Source: Erwinia oleae (lineage in GTDB: Bacteria; Pseudomonadota; Gammaproteobacteria; Enterobacterales; Enterobacteriaceae). Taken from it: 64,000 nucleotides of DNA. Below, piece after piece: positions 40,118 through 51,008 of the stretch. The position numbers and the translations under genes were made by a program. The stretch's first letter is position 1; each line of letters begins with the position of its first letter. The notes beneath the pieces are model-generated. The model had not been told where the DNA came from, ran no database searches, and was given only the letters and a program-made list of their open reading frames with translations. The stretch covers positions 1 to 64,000 of the forward strand of contig NZ_JNVB01000020.1 of the NCBI RefSeq assembly GCF_000770305.1. The letters run 5' to 3'.

Positions 40118-41767
40118 TTACTTAACGTATTTTTCTAACGCGGCAAAGACCTTTTCCACCGCGCAGGCACCGGGATCTTTAACCCCGGTCAGACTCTCCT
40201 GATTCAGATAGGAGGAGCGGCCCGCCTGCGCCGAGGTCATCTGCGCGGTGGCATCGGCGCCTTTTTTTGCCGCCGCCGCCGCACTGGCCAGATCCTGCCC
40301 GGCCACCAGCGCTTCAAAGGCCGGATGCAGCGCATCAATCATCGTGCGGTGGCCAGGACGCGCGCCGCCATAGTGCTGCATGCGATCCAGCCCCCACGCC
40401 AGCGATTCGGCCAGCGGCTTGCCCTCTTCCACTTTCTGCCCCGCCGAGGTGAACATAATCGACATCAGCACGCCGCTGGAGCCGCCCATCACCACCGCCA
40501 GCTGTTCGCCGATCAGCGTCAGCAGGCTGGCTGTATCGTTCAGCGGCAGTTTTTTCGCCCGGAGTTCGGCCAGCACCTTGCCCGCCCCGGCCGCAAAGGT
40601 TGAACCGGTGTCGCCGTCGCCCACTCTGGCATCCAGCTGGTTCAGTTCGCTTTCAAGGTCAACCAACGTCTGACAGATGGTTTCGACTATCTGCGCCACC
40701 TGCGCGTTATCAGACGGCGTAACCGCCTGCTGAAGCGCCACCTTCTCTCCGGCGACCGGTTTCAGCGCCTGCACGCTGGCGAGCGGCTGCCAGCCCGCCG
40801 CTTCAACCGGCGCCTGAAGCGCTTCTTCAAAAGCAGGCGTCAGCAGCAGCGTGGAGAGCGAAAAGCCTTTCATGTCCAGCGCGCTGACCAGGGTGGCCGG
40901 GCCGACAAGGTACTTCACGTTTTTTCCCAGCGGCGAACGCAGCGTTTCACGGGTGAGCACCGCCATCTCCAGCGCGGAGAAGCCGCCCAGGTTATTCACC
41001 AGCAGCGCCACGCTTTTGCCTTCTTTATTATGCGCGGCCAGCTTTTCCGCCAGCGTGGCGACAATGTCAACGCTGTTTTGCGTCGCCAGCGTGGAGGCAC
41101 CCGGCTCGCCGTGAATGCCCATGCCCAGTTCGCTGTGGCCCGCCTTTACGCGATCGTCACGCGCTTCGCCGGGCACGTGGCAGGTGGAGAAGGCCAGTCC
41201 GATGCTGGCCGTGGCACGGATCGCCTCGTTGGCCAGGGCCGTCACCGCCTCCAGCGATTTCCCCTGCTCTGCCGCATAGCCCGCCACTTTGTGTACCAAC
41301 GCCGTTCCTGCGATGCCGCGCGGCTGCGGATTATCCGGCAGCGCAATATCATCGGTCACCATCACCAGCTCGACCTTCAGGCCGCGCGCTCTGGCTTTTT
41401 CCGCCGCCAGGCCAAAGTTCAGCCGGTCGCCGGTGTAGTTTTTCACCACCAGCAGGCAGCCTTTCTCACCGGTGACGTTCACGATGGCCGCCAGCACCGC
41501 TTCCACGCTGGGCGAGGCAAAAACGTCGCCACAGACCGCGGCGGTCAGCATCCCTTTGCCGACAAAACCAACGTGCGCCGGCTCGTGGCCGGAGCCGCCG
41601 CCAGAGATCACCGCCACGCGCGATTTGTCCCAGTCATTGCGCACCACCACGCGAATGTCCGCGCCCGCATCCAGCAGGCTGGTATTGTGATAACGATTGC
41701 TGAGCAGCGTCCCTTCAATGGCTTCGTTGACGAGATCGCTTTTCTTATTCATAAAAAACTGGCTCAT
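40118..41767 (-). CDS. Dihydroxyacetone kinase (ATP-dependent, DhaK-DhaL fusion)
   Basis: 549-residue single-chain kinase phosphorylating dihydroxyacetone with ATP. The N-terminal DhaK domain has GGGSGHEPAHVGFVGKGML and the substrate-binding His in LGMGIHGEPG. The C-terminal DhaL domain (about 355-549) has the Mg-ATP-binding Asp cluster DARVGDGDTGSTFAAGAGKVL and GGSSGVLMSIMF. The fused form resembles the Citrobacter freundii/yeast enzyme rather than the three-part PTS-dependent DhaKLM of E. coli. It appears as a single gene without dhaD or a regulator beside it. Confidence 0.93.
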   Translation of the reverse strand: MSQFFMNKKSDLVNEAIEGTLLSNRYHNTSLLDAGADIRVVVRNDWDKSRVAVISGGGSGHEPAHVGFVGKGMLTAAVCGDVFASPSVEAVLAAIVNVTGEKGCLLVVKNYTGDRLNFGLAAEKARARGLKVELVMVTDDIALPDNPQPRGIAGTALVHKVAGYAAEQGKSLEAVTALANEAIRATASIGLAFSTCHVPGEARDDRVKAGHSELGMGIHGEPGASTLATQNSVDIVATLAEKLAAHNKEGKSVALLVNNLGGFSALEMAVLTRETLRSPLGKNVKYLVGPATLVSALDMKGFSLSTLLLTPAFEEALQAPVEAAGWQPLASVQALKPVAGEKVALQQAVTPSDNAQVAQIVETICQTLVDLESELNQLDARVGDGDTGSTFAAGAGKVLAELRAKKLPLNDTASLLTLIGEQLAVVMGGSSGVLMSIMFTSAGQKVEEGKPLAESLAWGLDRMQHYGGARPGHRTMIDALHPAFEALVAGQDLASAAAAAKKGADATAQMTSAQAGRSSYLNQESLTGVKDPGACAVEKVFAALEKYVK

Positions 41768-41841
41768 AACGCTTTCCTCTGTCCTGATGTTGTCGGATCA
41801 AAATGATTTCAAGCGTTTAACTGTAGCCGATCTCTGAACCC

Positions 41842-43386
41842 TCAGCGAAAGACGCTGATCGCCTCCACCAGCCTTGTTGCCTGTCGCGCCATGCGGCCGG
41901 AAGCCTGCGCGCCCTCTTCCACCCTGGCGGCGTTCTGGTGAGTGATGCTATACAGTTCCTCAACCGCCAGGCTGATTTCACTCAGCGCCGACGCCTGCTC
42001 GGCGGTGGCGGCGCCGATTTGCGAAATCATCGAGGTGACGTTCTGTACCTGAGAAACGATGCTCTCCATGGTTTGGCCGGTATCGAAGGCGTGCACGCTA
42101 CCCGATTCCACTTTCGCCACGCTGTTTTCAACCAGCGATTTGATTTCGCTGGCGGCTTTCGCGCTGCGCTGCGCCAGACTGCGCACCTCACCGGCCACAA
42201 CCGCGAACCCTTTGCCCTGCTCGCCCGCGCGGGCAGCCTCGACGGCGGCGTTGAGCGCCAGAATGTTGGTCTGGAACGCGATGCCGTCAATCACGCTGGT
42301 GATGCTGGCGATCTTTTTTGAACTGTCGGCGATACCGGACATGACGTTAACCATATCTTTCATCGCCACGCCGCCCTGCGTCGCGACGTCACGCGTCTCT
42401 TTCGACAGGGCGTTGGCCTGCTGCGCCGTCCCGGCATTGCTTTTCACCGTGGCGGTCATCTCATTCATGGTGGCGGCGGTTTGCTGCACGTTGGCGGCAG
42501 CCTGTTCGGTGCGGCGACTGAGATCCTGATTACTCTGCGCTATCGCATCGCTGGCGCTGAGCACGTTAACCGCCTGCCCGCTAACGTCATCCACCAGCCA
42601 GCGGAACATCAGCCCTAACTGGCCAATAGCGCGCAGCGTCGTACCCACCTCATCGACCCGATCCATCTGCTCAACATTATGCGTTGCGCCGGTGGCGACC
42701 TTCAGCGCCTGCTTGCAGAGACGCTCGACCGGCCGGGAGATCTGCTGCTCCAGCCAGGCGGAAGCGAGAAACAGCAGCAGCGTCATGATGGCGGTGAAGA
42801 TCGCCAGCGGCTGAGCCGCTAATCCTGACGCCCAACCAGCACCCGCGCTCAGCGGCAGAAGCGTCATCAGCGCGCTGCGGATGCGCCAGCGCAACGGCAG
42901 CGTTTTGAACAGGCTGCGCCAGCGCATCAGGCCGGTGCGCACCATCACGCCCTTATGGAAGCGCCAGCTCTTACGCTTGCCTTCACGGATCGCCCGATAG
43001 CACTGCTCCGCCTGCTGAATTTCCGCATCGTCCGGCCGCGTGCGCACCGACATATAGCCCTGAATTGTGCCGTTGCGCACCACCGGGATCGCGTTGGCCC
43101 TTACCCAATAGAAGTCGCCATTTTTACAGCGATTTTTCACCAGCGCCGTCCAGGGCTCGCCCTGCTTCAGCGTGGCCCACATATCAGCGAAGGCTTCGGC
43201 GGGCATATCAGGATGACGCACCAGATTGTGCGCCTGACCGGCGATCTCTTCAGGCGTAAAACCACTTACCTCAATAAAGGCGTCATTGGCGTAGGTAATG
43301 TGTCCGGCGGCGTCGGTGGTTGACATCAGGGTAGCCGTATCATTAAACGGATGCTCCTGCTGAGTGACAGGCAGATTTGTGCGCAT
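41842..43386 (-). CDS. Aer-like methyl-accepting chemotaxis protein
   Basis: 514-residue chemoreceptor. The N-terminal Aer-type PAS domain (residues about 20-120: [39 protein letters not shown], then [15 protein letters not shown]) probably binds FAD to sense redox state. A membrane hairpin follows (about 168-208), then HAMP, then the signalling domain with [44 protein letters not shown]. No CheR-binding pentapeptide at the C-terminus (ends VEAISVFR), as in Aer. Likely an aerotaxis receptor, possibly a second copy in the genome. Confidence 0.92.
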   Translation of the reverse strand: MRTNLPVTQQEHPFNDTATLMSTTDAAGHITYANDAFIEVSGFTPEEIAGQAHNLVRHPDMPAEAFADMWATLKQGEPWTALVKNRCKNGDFYWVRANAIPVVRNGTIQGYMSVRTRPDDAEIQQAEQCYRAIREGKRKSWRFHKGVMVRTGLMRWRSLFKTLPLRWRIRSALMTLLPLSAGAGWASGLAAQPLAIFTAIMTLLLFLASAWLEQQISRPVERLCKQALKVATGATHNVEQMDRVDEVGTTLRAIGQLGLMFRWLVDDVSGQAVNVLSASDAIAQSNQDLSRRTEQAAANVQQTAATMNEMTATVKSNAGTAQQANALSKETRDVATQGGVAMKDMVNVMSGIADSSKKIASITSVIDGIAFQTNILALNAAVEAARAGEQGKGFAVVAGEVRSLAQRSAKAASEIKSLVENSVAKVESGSVHAFDTGQTMESIVSQVQNVTSMISQIGAATAEQASALSEISLAVEELYSITHQNAARVEEGAQASGRMARQATRLVEAISVFR

Positions 43387-43617
43387 GGAAACGTATCCTG
43401 GAGGCGAGAGTCAAAAAAAAGGAATGAATGTTTATCTCTTTTTATGGTTTTCGGCGGAAAGCATGCCGCCTTTAATCGCATTTCAAAAAAATGTGACAGA
43501 GATAAAAGCATGGAAAACGCGGAGAGCGGCGGAGGTGACGCTGAAAAAGACCCTGCAACTGCTAAGTCTTTATTATGAAGAGAGATTGTAGAGTCGGTGA
43601 GATAGCGCTTTACCAGA

Positions 43618-43639
43618 GCGGGCCGCCGTTGCGGCCCGC
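43618..43639. terminator. GC-rich hairpin downstream of gltP
   Basis: GCGGGCCGC-CGTT-GCGGCCCGC is a perfect 9-bp stem just after the gltP stop on the minus strand. It lacks a T-run, so it may be an intrinsic terminator of weak type or a 3' stabiliser. Confidence 0.5.
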
Positions 43640-43645
43640 CGTCGA

Positions 43646-44950
43646 TTAGCTTGAGGAGGCTAAACGCTTAATTTTTGACTCGTAGGCAACGGCCTGCTGC
43701 GCATCGAACTGGTTTTCCCATTTCGCAATAACCAGCACGGCCAGCGCATTACCCACCACGTTCAGCGCGGTGCGCGCCATGTCCATGATACGGTCAACGC
43801 CTGCAATAAACGCCAGTCCTTCCAGCGGAATGCCCACGCTGCCAAGCGTCGCCAGCAGCACCACAAAGGAGACGCCCGGTACACCCGCAATACCTTTTGA
43901 GGTAACCATCAGCGTCAGCACCAGCACGATTTCCTGACCAATCGACAAATTAATGCCGTAAAGCTGAGCAATAAAGATCGCCGCGATGCTTTGATAAAGC
44001 GTGGAGCCGTCAAGGTTAAAGGAGTAGCCGGTCGGCACCACAAAGCTGGTAATCGACTTGGGCGCGCCGTAGGCCTCCATCTTTTCCATAATGCGCGGCA
44101 GCACGGTTTCAGAGCTGGACGTGGAATATGACAGGATCAGCTCGTCCTTCAGGATGCGCATCAGCGTGGTAATACGCAGCTTGCAAAGGCGGGCAACCGT
44201 ACCCAGCACAACGAAGGCAAAGAATAAAATCGCGGCGTAAACCAGGATCACCAGCTTGGCCAACGGCCACAGCGAGGCGAAACCAAAGTTGGCAATGGTA
44301 ACCGAAATCAGCGCGAACACGCCGATCGGCGCGTAGCGCATAATCATATGCGTTACTTTAAACATAGTTTCTGAGGTTGAGCGGAATACCTTCAGCAGCG
44401 GATCGCGGTGTTCTGCGGGCAGAGAAGAGAGACCCAGGCCAAACAGCACCGAGAAGAAGATAATCGGCAGCATGTCGCCTTTGGCTATCGCGGCAAAAAT
44501 ATTCTGCGGGATCAGCGAAAGGACGGTGGTCACCAGACTGTGCGGTCCACCCTGTACCTGTGCGGTTGTCGCTTCATACTTAGAGATGTCCACCGTTGCC
44601 AGCGTCGACATATCAATGCCGTAGCCAGGTTCAAACACGTTCGCCAGGGTAATCCCTACCACGATGGCAATGGTGGTAATCACTTCAAAATAGACGATGG
44701 TTTTTACGCCAATGCGTCCCAGTTTTTTTGCATCGCCGACGCCTGCGATACCGACAATCAGCGTGGAGATCACGATAGGTACGACGATCATTTTGATCAG
44801 ATGAATAAAGATGTCGCCAGCCGGGGTGAGTATGTTGGCAATCAACCATTCACGGTTTTCCTGCTGGTTATGCAATATGGCTCCGACGATGATTCCCAGT
44901 ACCAGTGCCGTCAATATTTGCCAGGCAAGGCTGAATTTAGCAGCTTTCAT
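43646..44950 (-). CDS. gltP: Glutamate/aspartate:proton symporter
   Basis: 434-residue inner-membrane carrier of the dicarboxylate/amino acid:cation symporter family, following E. coli GltP closely from KFSLAWQILTALVLGIIVGA onward. Diagnostic segments are the serine-rich SYSTSSSETVLPRIMEKMEAYG, FVVPTGYSFNLDGSTLYQSIAAIFIAQ and the substrate-site AGVDRIMDMARTALNVVGN. In E. coli gltP also lies close to acs, here divergent across 518 bp. Full length. Confidence 0.95.
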   Translation of the reverse strand: MKAAKFSLAWQILTALVLGIIVGAILHNQQENREWLIANILTPAGDIFIHLIKMIVVPIVISTLIVGIAGVGDAKKLGRIGVKTIVYFEVITTIAIVVGITLANVFEPGYGIDMSTLATVDISKYEATTAQVQGGPHSLVTTVLSLIPQNIFAAIAKGDMLPIIFFSVLFGLGLSSLPAEHRDPLLKVFRSTSETMFKVTHMIMRYAPIGVFALISVTIANFGFASLWPLAKLVILVYAAILFFAFVVLGTVARLCKLRITTLMRILKDELILSYSTSSSETVLPRIMEKMEAYGAPKSITSFVVPTGYSFNLDGSTLYQSIAAIFIAQLYGINLSIGQEIVLVLTLMVTSKGIAGVPGVSFVVLLATLGSVGIPLEGLAFIAGVDRIMDMARTALNVVGNALAVLVIAKWENQFDAQQAVAYESKIKRLASSS

Positions 44951-45468
44951 ATCTTATTTTCCTTAACACAACCCGCTTGCTGCATCTGTTATGCAGCAGA
45001 ATTACGCTCAAGGGAGGCAGCGCCGAAATCGGCTAATTCACGGATAATGGATGGTTTGTGCCTTTTTACAGGCGCGTAATCAGTACCATTTTCACTGGCA
45101 TAAATGCAACCCCGCGTGAAATACGGTTACTTTATCACCAATTAACAGCGTAAAGCTCTGTCAGGAGGCCGGGCATTTAACACGTTGTTATAATTAGTAA
45201 TATTCCGCCGCGTAAAGCGCATAGCTATGCAGTACCAGCGTTTACTTAATCGTTTCTGTTCAGTTCAACTGCCGTAATTTTGTTCGCTAATAACGACAGA
45301 AGGCGCTTATGTGGCGCCTTTTTCACTAAAGTTCCACATACGTTTCGTTCCTGTTTCATTACATGCAGTTATGGCGTGATCTGTCGCGCAAAAAGCAAAC
45401 AAAGCGGATCAGCAGGCTTCATTCAACCTTTGATTGACATACTATTAACATCTTCAAGGAGATTAGCC
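44951..45468. other. gltP-acs divergent intergenic region
   Basis: 518 bp holding the promoters of gltP and acs. A plus-strand TATAAT lies at 45189-45194 and a strong plus-strand terminator at 45300-45323, before the acs ribosome site. I could not pick out reliable CRP sites by eye, although acs is CRP-controlled in E. coli. No ORF is called: frames reading into acs lack ribosome sites. Confidence 0.6.
45300..45323 (+). terminator. Rho-independent terminator without an upstream plus-strand gene
   Basis: AAGGCGC-TTATGTG-GCGCCTT followed by TTT. It lies about 105 bp after a TATAAT box and 145 bp before the acs start, so it closes either a small RNA or an acs leader transcript. Confidence 0.75.
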
Positions 45469-47424
45469 ATGAGCCAACTACACAGACACCCTGTTCCTGC
45501 CGCCATTGCGGAAAACGCCCTGATTAACGCTCAGCAGTATCAGTCCATGTATCAGCTCTCTGTCCAGGATCCGGACGCGTTCTGGGGTGAGCAGGGGCAG
45601 ATTCTCGACTGGATTAAGCCTTATACAACGGTAAAAAATACTTCATTCGCGCCGGGCAATATCGATATCCGTTGGTATGAAGACGGCACGCTGAATCTGG
45701 CGGCGAACTGCCTTGACCGCCATCTGCACAGCCGTGGCGATCATCCGGCCATTATCTGGGAAGGTGATAACGCCAGCGAAAGCAAAACGCTGACCTTTCG
45801 CGAACTGCACCGTGAAGTGTGCCGCTTTGCTAACTCACTGAAAGAGCTGGGCGTCAATAAAGGCGACGTGGTCGCTATCTATATGCCAATGGTGCCGGAA
45901 GCCGCGGTCGCCATGCTTGCCTGTGCGCGCATCGGCGCTGTCCACTCGGTGATTTTTGGCGGTTTCTCCCCCGAAGCCGTCGCCGGTCGCATTATTGATT
46001 CCAACAGTAAGCTGGTGGTCACCGCCGACGAAGGCATTCGCGCGGGCCGCACCATACCGCTGAAAAAAAACGTCGACGATGCGTTAGCCAATCCTAAAGT
46101 CACCTCGGTCACCAACGTGGTCGTATTCCGCCGCACCGGTAACGATATCGCCTGGGAAAACGGCCGTGACATCTGGTGGCACGAGCTGGTTAACAGCGCC
46201 AGCGCGCATCATCAACCGGAAGAGATGAACGCGGAAGATCCGCTTTTTATCCTCTATACCTCCGGCTCCACCGGTAAGCCAAAGGGCGTGCTGCATACCA
46301 CCGGCGGTTATCTTGTCTACGCTGCCACCACCTTCAAATACGTGTTTGATTACCACCCGGAAGACGTTTACTGGTGTACCGCCGACGTGGGCTGGATCAC
46401 CGGTCACAGCTATCTGCTTTACGGGCCGCTGGCCTGCGGCGCCACCACGCTGATGTTCGAAGGCGTGCCCAACTGGCCGACGCCGAGCCGCATGGCGGAA
46501 GTGGTGGATAAACACAAGGTGACGCTGCTCTATACCGCACCGACGGCCATTCGCGCGCTGATGGCGGAAGGCGATAAAGCCATTGCCGGCACCGATCGCT
46601 CCAGCCTGCGCATCATGGGCTCGGTCGGCGAGCCGATCAACCCGGAAGCCTGGGAGTGGTATTACAACAAAATTGGCAATGGCCGCTGTCCGATTGTTGA
46701 TACCTGGTGGCAAACGGAAACCGGCGGTTTCATGATCACCCCGCTGCCAGGGGCTACCGAACTGAAAGCAGGCTCGGCAACCAGGCCGTTTTTTGGCGTT
46801 CAACCTGCGCTGGTCGATAACGAAGGCAACGCGCTGGAAGGAGCCTGCGAAGGCAACCTGGTGATTGTCGACGCCTGGCCCGGCCAGGCGCGTACGCTGT
46901 TCGGCGACCACGATCGCTTTGAACAAACCTACTTCTCCACCTTCAAAAATATGTATTTCAGCGGCGACGGTGCGCGACGCGACGAGGACGGCTATTACTG
47001 GATAACCGGCCGCGTTGATGACGTGTTGAACGTCTCCGGCCATCGCCTCGGCACGGCGGAAATCGAATCGGCGCTGGTATCACACCCGAAAATTGCCGAA
47101 GCCGCCGTGGTCGGTATACCGCACGGCATCAAGGGCCAGGCAATCTACGCGTATATCACCCTCAACAGCGGCGAAGAGCCGTCACCGGAACTGTACGCTG
47201 AGGTGCGCAACTGGGTACGCAAAGAGATTGGCCCGATTGCCACGCCGGACGTGCTGCACTGGACCGACTCGCTGCCGAAAACCCGCTCCGGCAAAATCAT
47301 GCGCCGTATTCTGCGTAAAATCGCGGCGGGGGATACCAGTAATCTGGGCGACACCTCAACGCTTGCCGATCCGGGCGTGGTCGAAAAGCTGCTTGAGGAG
47401 AAGCAGGCCATATTGATGCCGTAA
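45469..47424 (+). CDS. acs: Acetyl-CoA synthetase
   Basis: 651-residue AMP-forming enzyme converting acetate, ATP and CoA to acetyl-CoA. The adenylation motif is [22 protein letters not shown] and the acetylatable Lys in [11 protein letters not shown] near the C-terminus are intact. The open frame extends 63 codons upstream, but AAGGAGATTAGCC before the ATG at 45469 and the family N-terminus [10 protein letters not shown] fix the start. First gene of acs-yjcH-actP, as in E. coli. Confidence 0.97.
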   Translation: MSQLHRHPVPAAIAENALINAQQYQSMYQLSVQDPDAFWGEQGQILDWIKPYTTVKNTSFAPGNIDIRWYEDGTLNLAANCLDRHLHSRGDHPAIIWEGDNASESKTLTFRELHREVCRFANSLKELGVNKGDVVAIYMPMVPEAAVAMLACARIGAVHSVIFGGFSPEAVAGRIIDSNSKLVVTADEGIRAGRTIPLKKNVDDALANPKVTSVTNVVVFRRTGNDIAWENGRDIWWHELVNSASAHHQPEEMNAEDPLFILYTSGSTGKPKGVLHTTGGYLVYAATTFKYVFDYHPEDVYWCTADVGWITGHSYLLYGPLACGATTLMFEGVPNWPTPSRMAEVVDKHKVTLLYTAPTAIRALMAEGDKAIAGTDRSSLRIMGSVGEPINPEAWEWYYNKIGNGRCPIVDTWWQTETGGFMITPLPGATELKAGSATRPFFGVQPALVDNEGNALEGACEGNLVIVDAWPGQARTLFGDHDRFEQTYFSTFKNMYFSGDGARRDEDGYYWITGRVDDVLNVSGHRLGTAEIESALVSHPKIAEAAVVGIPHGIKGQAIYAYITLNSGEEPSPELYAEVRNWVRKEIGPIATPDVLHWTDSLPKTRSGKIMRRILRKIAAGDTSNLGDTSTLADPGVVEKLLEEKQAILMP

Positions 47425-47595
47425 TTCGTTTTATTTACCCGGCGGGCAGCGTAATAACGCTGCCTTTTATTAACGTACTCTTTAATAACAATAAATGACC
47501 CTACCGGCGTTACCGGCGCGTGCACTCTTTTTGCCCGCGTTCCGTCGCCTCTGCGCGACGGCCGGCGCCGCATAAATAACCTCTGGAGACCTGTG

Positions 47596-47907
47596 ATGAA
47601 TGACGATATTTATCAACGGATAGAAAAGAGCGCCCGCTTCAGACAACTGGTGAAAAAACGCCAGACGTTTGCCGCTTTTCTTTCCGCCATCGTGCTTATT
47701 CTCTACGTAGGCTTTATTTTGCTGATCGCTTTCGCGCCAGGCTGGCTGGGCACGCCGCTGTATGACGGCACCAACGTCACCCGCGGGATCCCCATCGGCG
47801 TGGGTCTGATCGTCATCTCTTTTTTATTAACCGGCGTCTACGTGCGCCGCGCCAACGGCGAGTTTGACCGCCTCACTCGCGAACTGCTGAAAGAGGTGAA
47901 AGGATGA
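47596..47907 (+). CDS. yjcH: DUF485 inner-membrane protein YjcH
   Basis: 103-residue protein with two membrane helices ([19 protein letters not shown] and [14 protein letters not shown]), closely following E. coli YjcH including [10 protein letters not shown] and VTRGIPIG. It accompanies the acetate permease. The ATG at 47596 has GGAG upstream; a GTG three bases earlier is less likely. It overlaps actP by 4 bp (ATGA). Confidence 0.95.
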   Translation: MNDDIYQRIEKSARFRQLVKKRQTFAAFLSAIVLILYVGFILLIAFAPGWLGTPLYDGTNVTRGIPIGVGLIVISFLLTGVYVRRANGEFDRLTRELLKEVKG

Positions 47908-49562
47908 AACTCCGTCTTCTGACCACCGGTTTTGCCACGCTGCTACCCTTTTCGGCACTGGCCGCCGACGCCATTAACGGCGCAGTGCAGCGACAGCCCA
48001 CTAACGTTGAAGCGATTGTGATGTTTATCATTTTTGTCGCCGCCACGCTGGGCATTACCTGGTGGGCGTCGAAACGAACCCGTTCGCGCAGCGACTATTA
48101 CACCGCAGGCGGCAACATTACCGGCTTTCAGAATGGACTGGCGATGGCGGGCGATTTTATGTCTGCCGCCTCGTTTCTGGGGATATCGGCGCTGGTCTAT
48201 ACCTCCGGCTACGACGGGCTGATCTACTCGCTCGGCTTCCTGGTCGGCTGGCCGATCATTCTGTTTCTGATCGCCGAACGCCTGCGCAACCTTGGGCGCT
48301 ATACCTTTGCCGACGTCGCCTCTTATCGTCTGAAGCAGATGCCGATCCGCACACTTTCCGCCTGCGGCTCGCTGGTGGTGGTAGCGCTCTATCTGATTGC
48401 GCAGATGGTTGGCGCGGGCAAGCTGATCCAGCTTCTGTTCGGGCTGGATTACCTGGTGGCGGTGATCCTGGTCGGTATTCTGATGGTGCTCTACGTACTG
48501 TTCGGCGGCATGCTGGCCACCACCTGGGTACAAATTATTAAAGCCGTGCTGCTGCTGTTCGGCGCCACCTTTATGGCAATCATGGTGATGAAGACGGTAG
48601 GTTTCAGCTTCAATAATCTGTTTACGCAGGCGATGGCGGTGCATCCGAAAGGTATCGCGATTATGCGACCGGGCGGCCTGGTCAACGATCCCATCTCGGC
48701 GCTGTCGCTTGGCCTCGGCCTGATGTTCGGCACGGCGGGCCTGCCGCATATTCTGATGCGCTTCTTCACCGTCAGCGACGCGCGCGAGGCGCGGAAAAGC
48801 GTGTTTTACGCTACCGGCTTTATGGGCTATTTCTACATCCTGACCTTCATCATCGGCTTTGGCGCGATTCTGCTGGTAGGCGCCAATCCGGCGTTTAAAG
48901 ATGCTACCGGCGCACTAATTGGCGGCAACAACATGGCGGCGGTGCATCTGGCAGATGCGGTAGGTGGAAGTCTGTTCCTCGGCTTCATCTCTGCCGTCGC
49001 CTTTGCCACCATTCTGGCGGTGGTTGCCGGGCTGACGCTGGCGGGAGCTTCGGCGGTATCGCACGATCTCTACGCCAGCGTGTTTCGTAAGGGACAGGCC
49101 ACCGAGCGGCAGGAGCTGAAAGTGTCGAAAATTACCGTGGTGATTTTGGGCTTTGTCGCTATCGCGCTGGGCATTCTGTTTGAGAAGCAGAACATCGCCT
49201 TTATGGTCGGACTGGCGTTTTCCATCGCCGCAAGCTGTAACTTCCCGATTATTCTGCTGTCGATGTACTGGTCGAAGCTGACCACGCGCGGCGCGATGAC
49301 CGGCGGCTGGATGGGGCTGCTGACGGCGGTGGTGCTGATGATCCTCGGGCCCACCGTTTGGGTGCAGGTGCTCGGCCACGCGAAGGCAATTTTCCCTTAC
49401 GAGTATCCGGCGCTGTTTTCAATGGCGGTCGCGTTTATCGGCACCTGGCTGTTCTCAATAACCGATCGCTCAGACGAAGGAAAGCTGGAGCGACAACGCT
49501 TTAAGGCGCAGTTCGTTCGTTCGCAGACGGGTGTGGGGATCGATCAGGGCAAGGCGCACTAG
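47904..49562 (+). CDS. actP: Acetate/glycolate permease
   Basis: 552-residue sodium:solute symporter family protein importing acetate. A signal-like N-terminus ([20 protein letters not shown]) is followed by about 13 helices; family landmarks are [40 protein letters not shown] and [24 protein letters not shown]. Overlaps yjcH (ATGA) and completes the acetate-scavenging operon. Confidence 0.96.
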   Translation: MKLRLLTTGFATLLPFSALAADAINGAVQRQPTNVEAIVMFIIFVAATLGITWWASKRTRSRSDYYTAGGNITGFQNGLAMAGDFMSAASFLGISALVYTSGYDGLIYSLGFLVGWPIILFLIAERLRNLGRYTFADVASYRLKQMPIRTLSACGSLVVVALYLIAQMVGAGKLIQLLFGLDYLVAVILVGILMVLYVLFGGMLATTWVQIIKAVLLLFGATFMAIMVMKTVGFSFNNLFTQAMAVHPKGIAIMRPGGLVNDPISALSLGLGLMFGTAGLPHILMRFFTVSDAREARKSVFYATGFMGYFYILTFIIGFGAILLVGANPAFKDATGALIGGNNMAAVHLADAVGGSLFLGFISAVAFATILAVVAGLTLAGASAVSHDLYASVFRKGQATERQELKVSKITVVILGFVAIALGILFEKQNIAFMVGLAFSIAASCNFPIILLSMYWSKLTTRGAMTGGWMGLLTAVVLMILGPTVWVQVLGHAKAIFPYEYPALFSMAVAFIGTWLFSITDRSDEGKLERQRFKAQFVRSQTGVGIDQGKAH

Positions 49563-49600
49563 CGGCGCGAAGAAGAAGGCGGACTGAACCATCCGCCTCG

Positions 49601-49633
49601 AAAAATCACGGGAAGGGAGCACGCTCCCTTCCC
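49601..49633 (-). terminator. Terminator of yfaZ
   Basis: GGGAAGGGAG-CACG-CTCCCTTCCC (10-bp stem) with a TTTTT tract on the minus strand three bases beyond it. Lies between the convergent ends of actP and yfaZ. Confidence 0.85.
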
Positions 49634-49639
49634 TGCGCA

Positions 49640-50185
49640 TCAGAAATGCACAGCGGCGCCCACATACGGGCCGTTGGCAACCACGTTGTCTTTACGTCCG
49701 TCTTTGCCGTTCATCGCCATATATTTGTAGCCTACGCGCACATCAACCAGCGAAATGGGCTGAAAGCTGACGCCGCCTGAGGCTTCCTGATAGTCATCAA
49801 GATGGCTGGAGAATGAGTCCGGTGAGTAGTAATACTCGCCATACACGTTGAACATATTGGTCACCGGGAAACGAACCCCGCCACCCACCGCGACGGCGTA
49901 GCCGTCTTTGCTGTCGGTCGGATTAGTGGACATCACTTTCACGCCCGGCGACAGGAATATATCGCCAACCGCTACGTTGTAGCCCAGTCCGAGACTTTCC
50001 ACGTTGCCGTCATGGTCGCTGCGCAGCCAGTCACCTGACAGTGCAAAACCCGGCGTGGTGGTGCCCAGGCCGACATGCACATCGGTGTATTTTTCGCCGA
50101 CGCTCACGCCGCCTTCGATTGCCTGCGCCGTGCCTGCCAGCGTCAGAAGCGCCAGCGCGCCGGTAAGAGTTGCCACTGCTTTCAT
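49640..50185 (-). CDS. yfaZ: YfaZ-family outer-membrane protein
   Basis: 181-residue protein with a signal peptide ending GTAQA-IE. The rest alternates hydrophobic and polar residues with aromatic girdle residues (GVRFPVTNMFNVYGEYYYSPDSF, VDVRVGYKYMAM) and ends in a Phe (VGAAVHF), the mark of a beta-barrel. Matches the YfaZ family in length and layout; function not established. It lies alone between actP and cidB. Confidence 0.88.
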   Translation of the reverse strand: MKAVATLTGALALLTLAGTAQAIEGGVSVGEKYTDVHVGLGTTTPGFALSGDWLRSDHDGNVESLGLGYNVAVGDIFLSPGVKVMSTNPTDSKDGYAVAVGGGVRFPVTNMFNVYGEYYYSPDSFSSHLDDYQEASGGVSFQPISLVDVRVGYKYMAMNGKDGRKDNVVANGPYVGAAVHF

Positions 50186-50309
50186 TTTATTCTCCTGGTC
50201 AATTTACTCACGCCATTGCTGGCGGCTTCGCAGAGTAAACCAACTGTCGGATGATTAACATGAGAATCCCGCCCGCCAGGACATATTTACGTAACATGAA
50301 ATAACCAGC

Positions 50310-51008
50310 CTACGCCACTGCCCACAGCAGATGCCCCGTCACTGGCGCGATGATCACCGTCACAATACCGGACAGCATCATCACCAGGCTCGCTACCACG
50401 CCCTCCTCCTGACCGATTTCGTAGGCGCGCGCGGTGCCTGCGCCGTGCGACGCGGCTCCGAAACCGGCCCCTTTTGCCATTCCCTGCTTCACCGCCAGGC
50501 GGATAAACAGCACGTCACCGACCGCCATGCCAAACACGCCGGTTATCACCACGAACAGCGCCACCAGATCGGGCTGACCGCCAAGCTGCTCCGCCGCCGC
50601 CAGCGCAAAAGGCGTGGTGATGGAGCGCACGGCCAGACTGCGCTGGATCACCTCCGGCAGGGTGAGCAGTCTTGCCAGCCATACCGAGCTGCCGATCGCC
50701 ACTGCCGTTGCGGTCACCACGCCCGCGCTCAGCGACAGCCAGTGGCGGCGAATAATTTCTGTGTTTTCATAAACCGGCACGGCGAAGGCCAGCGTCGCCG
50801 GGCCAAGCAGCCACAGCAGCCAGTGGCTTTCGCCGATGTAGTCCTGCCACGAAATCCGCGTCACCAGCAGCAGCGCCACCAGCGCCATTGGCGTCATCAC
50901 CAGCGGCATCAACAGCAGCCGACGCCAGCGACGGTACAGCCGCTTGTTGATAAAGTAGATCAGCAGCGTGGCGAGCAGACAGAGCACGCTGAGAATGAGA
51001 TCACGCAT
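50310..51008 (-). CDS. cidB: LrgB/CidB-family membrane protein
   Basis: 232-residue inner-membrane protein with about six helices. Family motifs are HWLSLSAGVVTATAVAIGSSVWLAR, RSITTPFALAAAEQLGG and GAASHGAGTARAYEIGQEEGVVASLVMMLSG. The LrgB/CidB group works with CidA/LrgA in holin-like membrane permeability and overflow carbon export. The start at 51008 overlaps the end of cidA by 8 bp, so translation is coupled. An ATG at 51023 lacks spacing. Confidence 0.93.
   Translation of the reverse strand: MRDLILSVLCLLATLLIYFINKRLYRRWRRLLLMPLVMTPMALVALLLVTRISWQDYIGESHWLLWLLGPATLAFAVPVYENTEIIRRHWLSLSAGVVTATAVAIGSSVWLARLLTLPEVIQRSLAVRSITTPFALAAAEQLGGQPDLVALFVVITGVFGMAVGDVLFIRLAVKQGMAKGAGFGAASHGAGTARAYEIGQEEGVVASLVMMLSGIVTVIIAPVTGHLLWAVA

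Noticed and set aside
46084-47043. 319-codon minus-strand open frame
   Set aside because: Antisense to the conserved middle of acs; no independent support.
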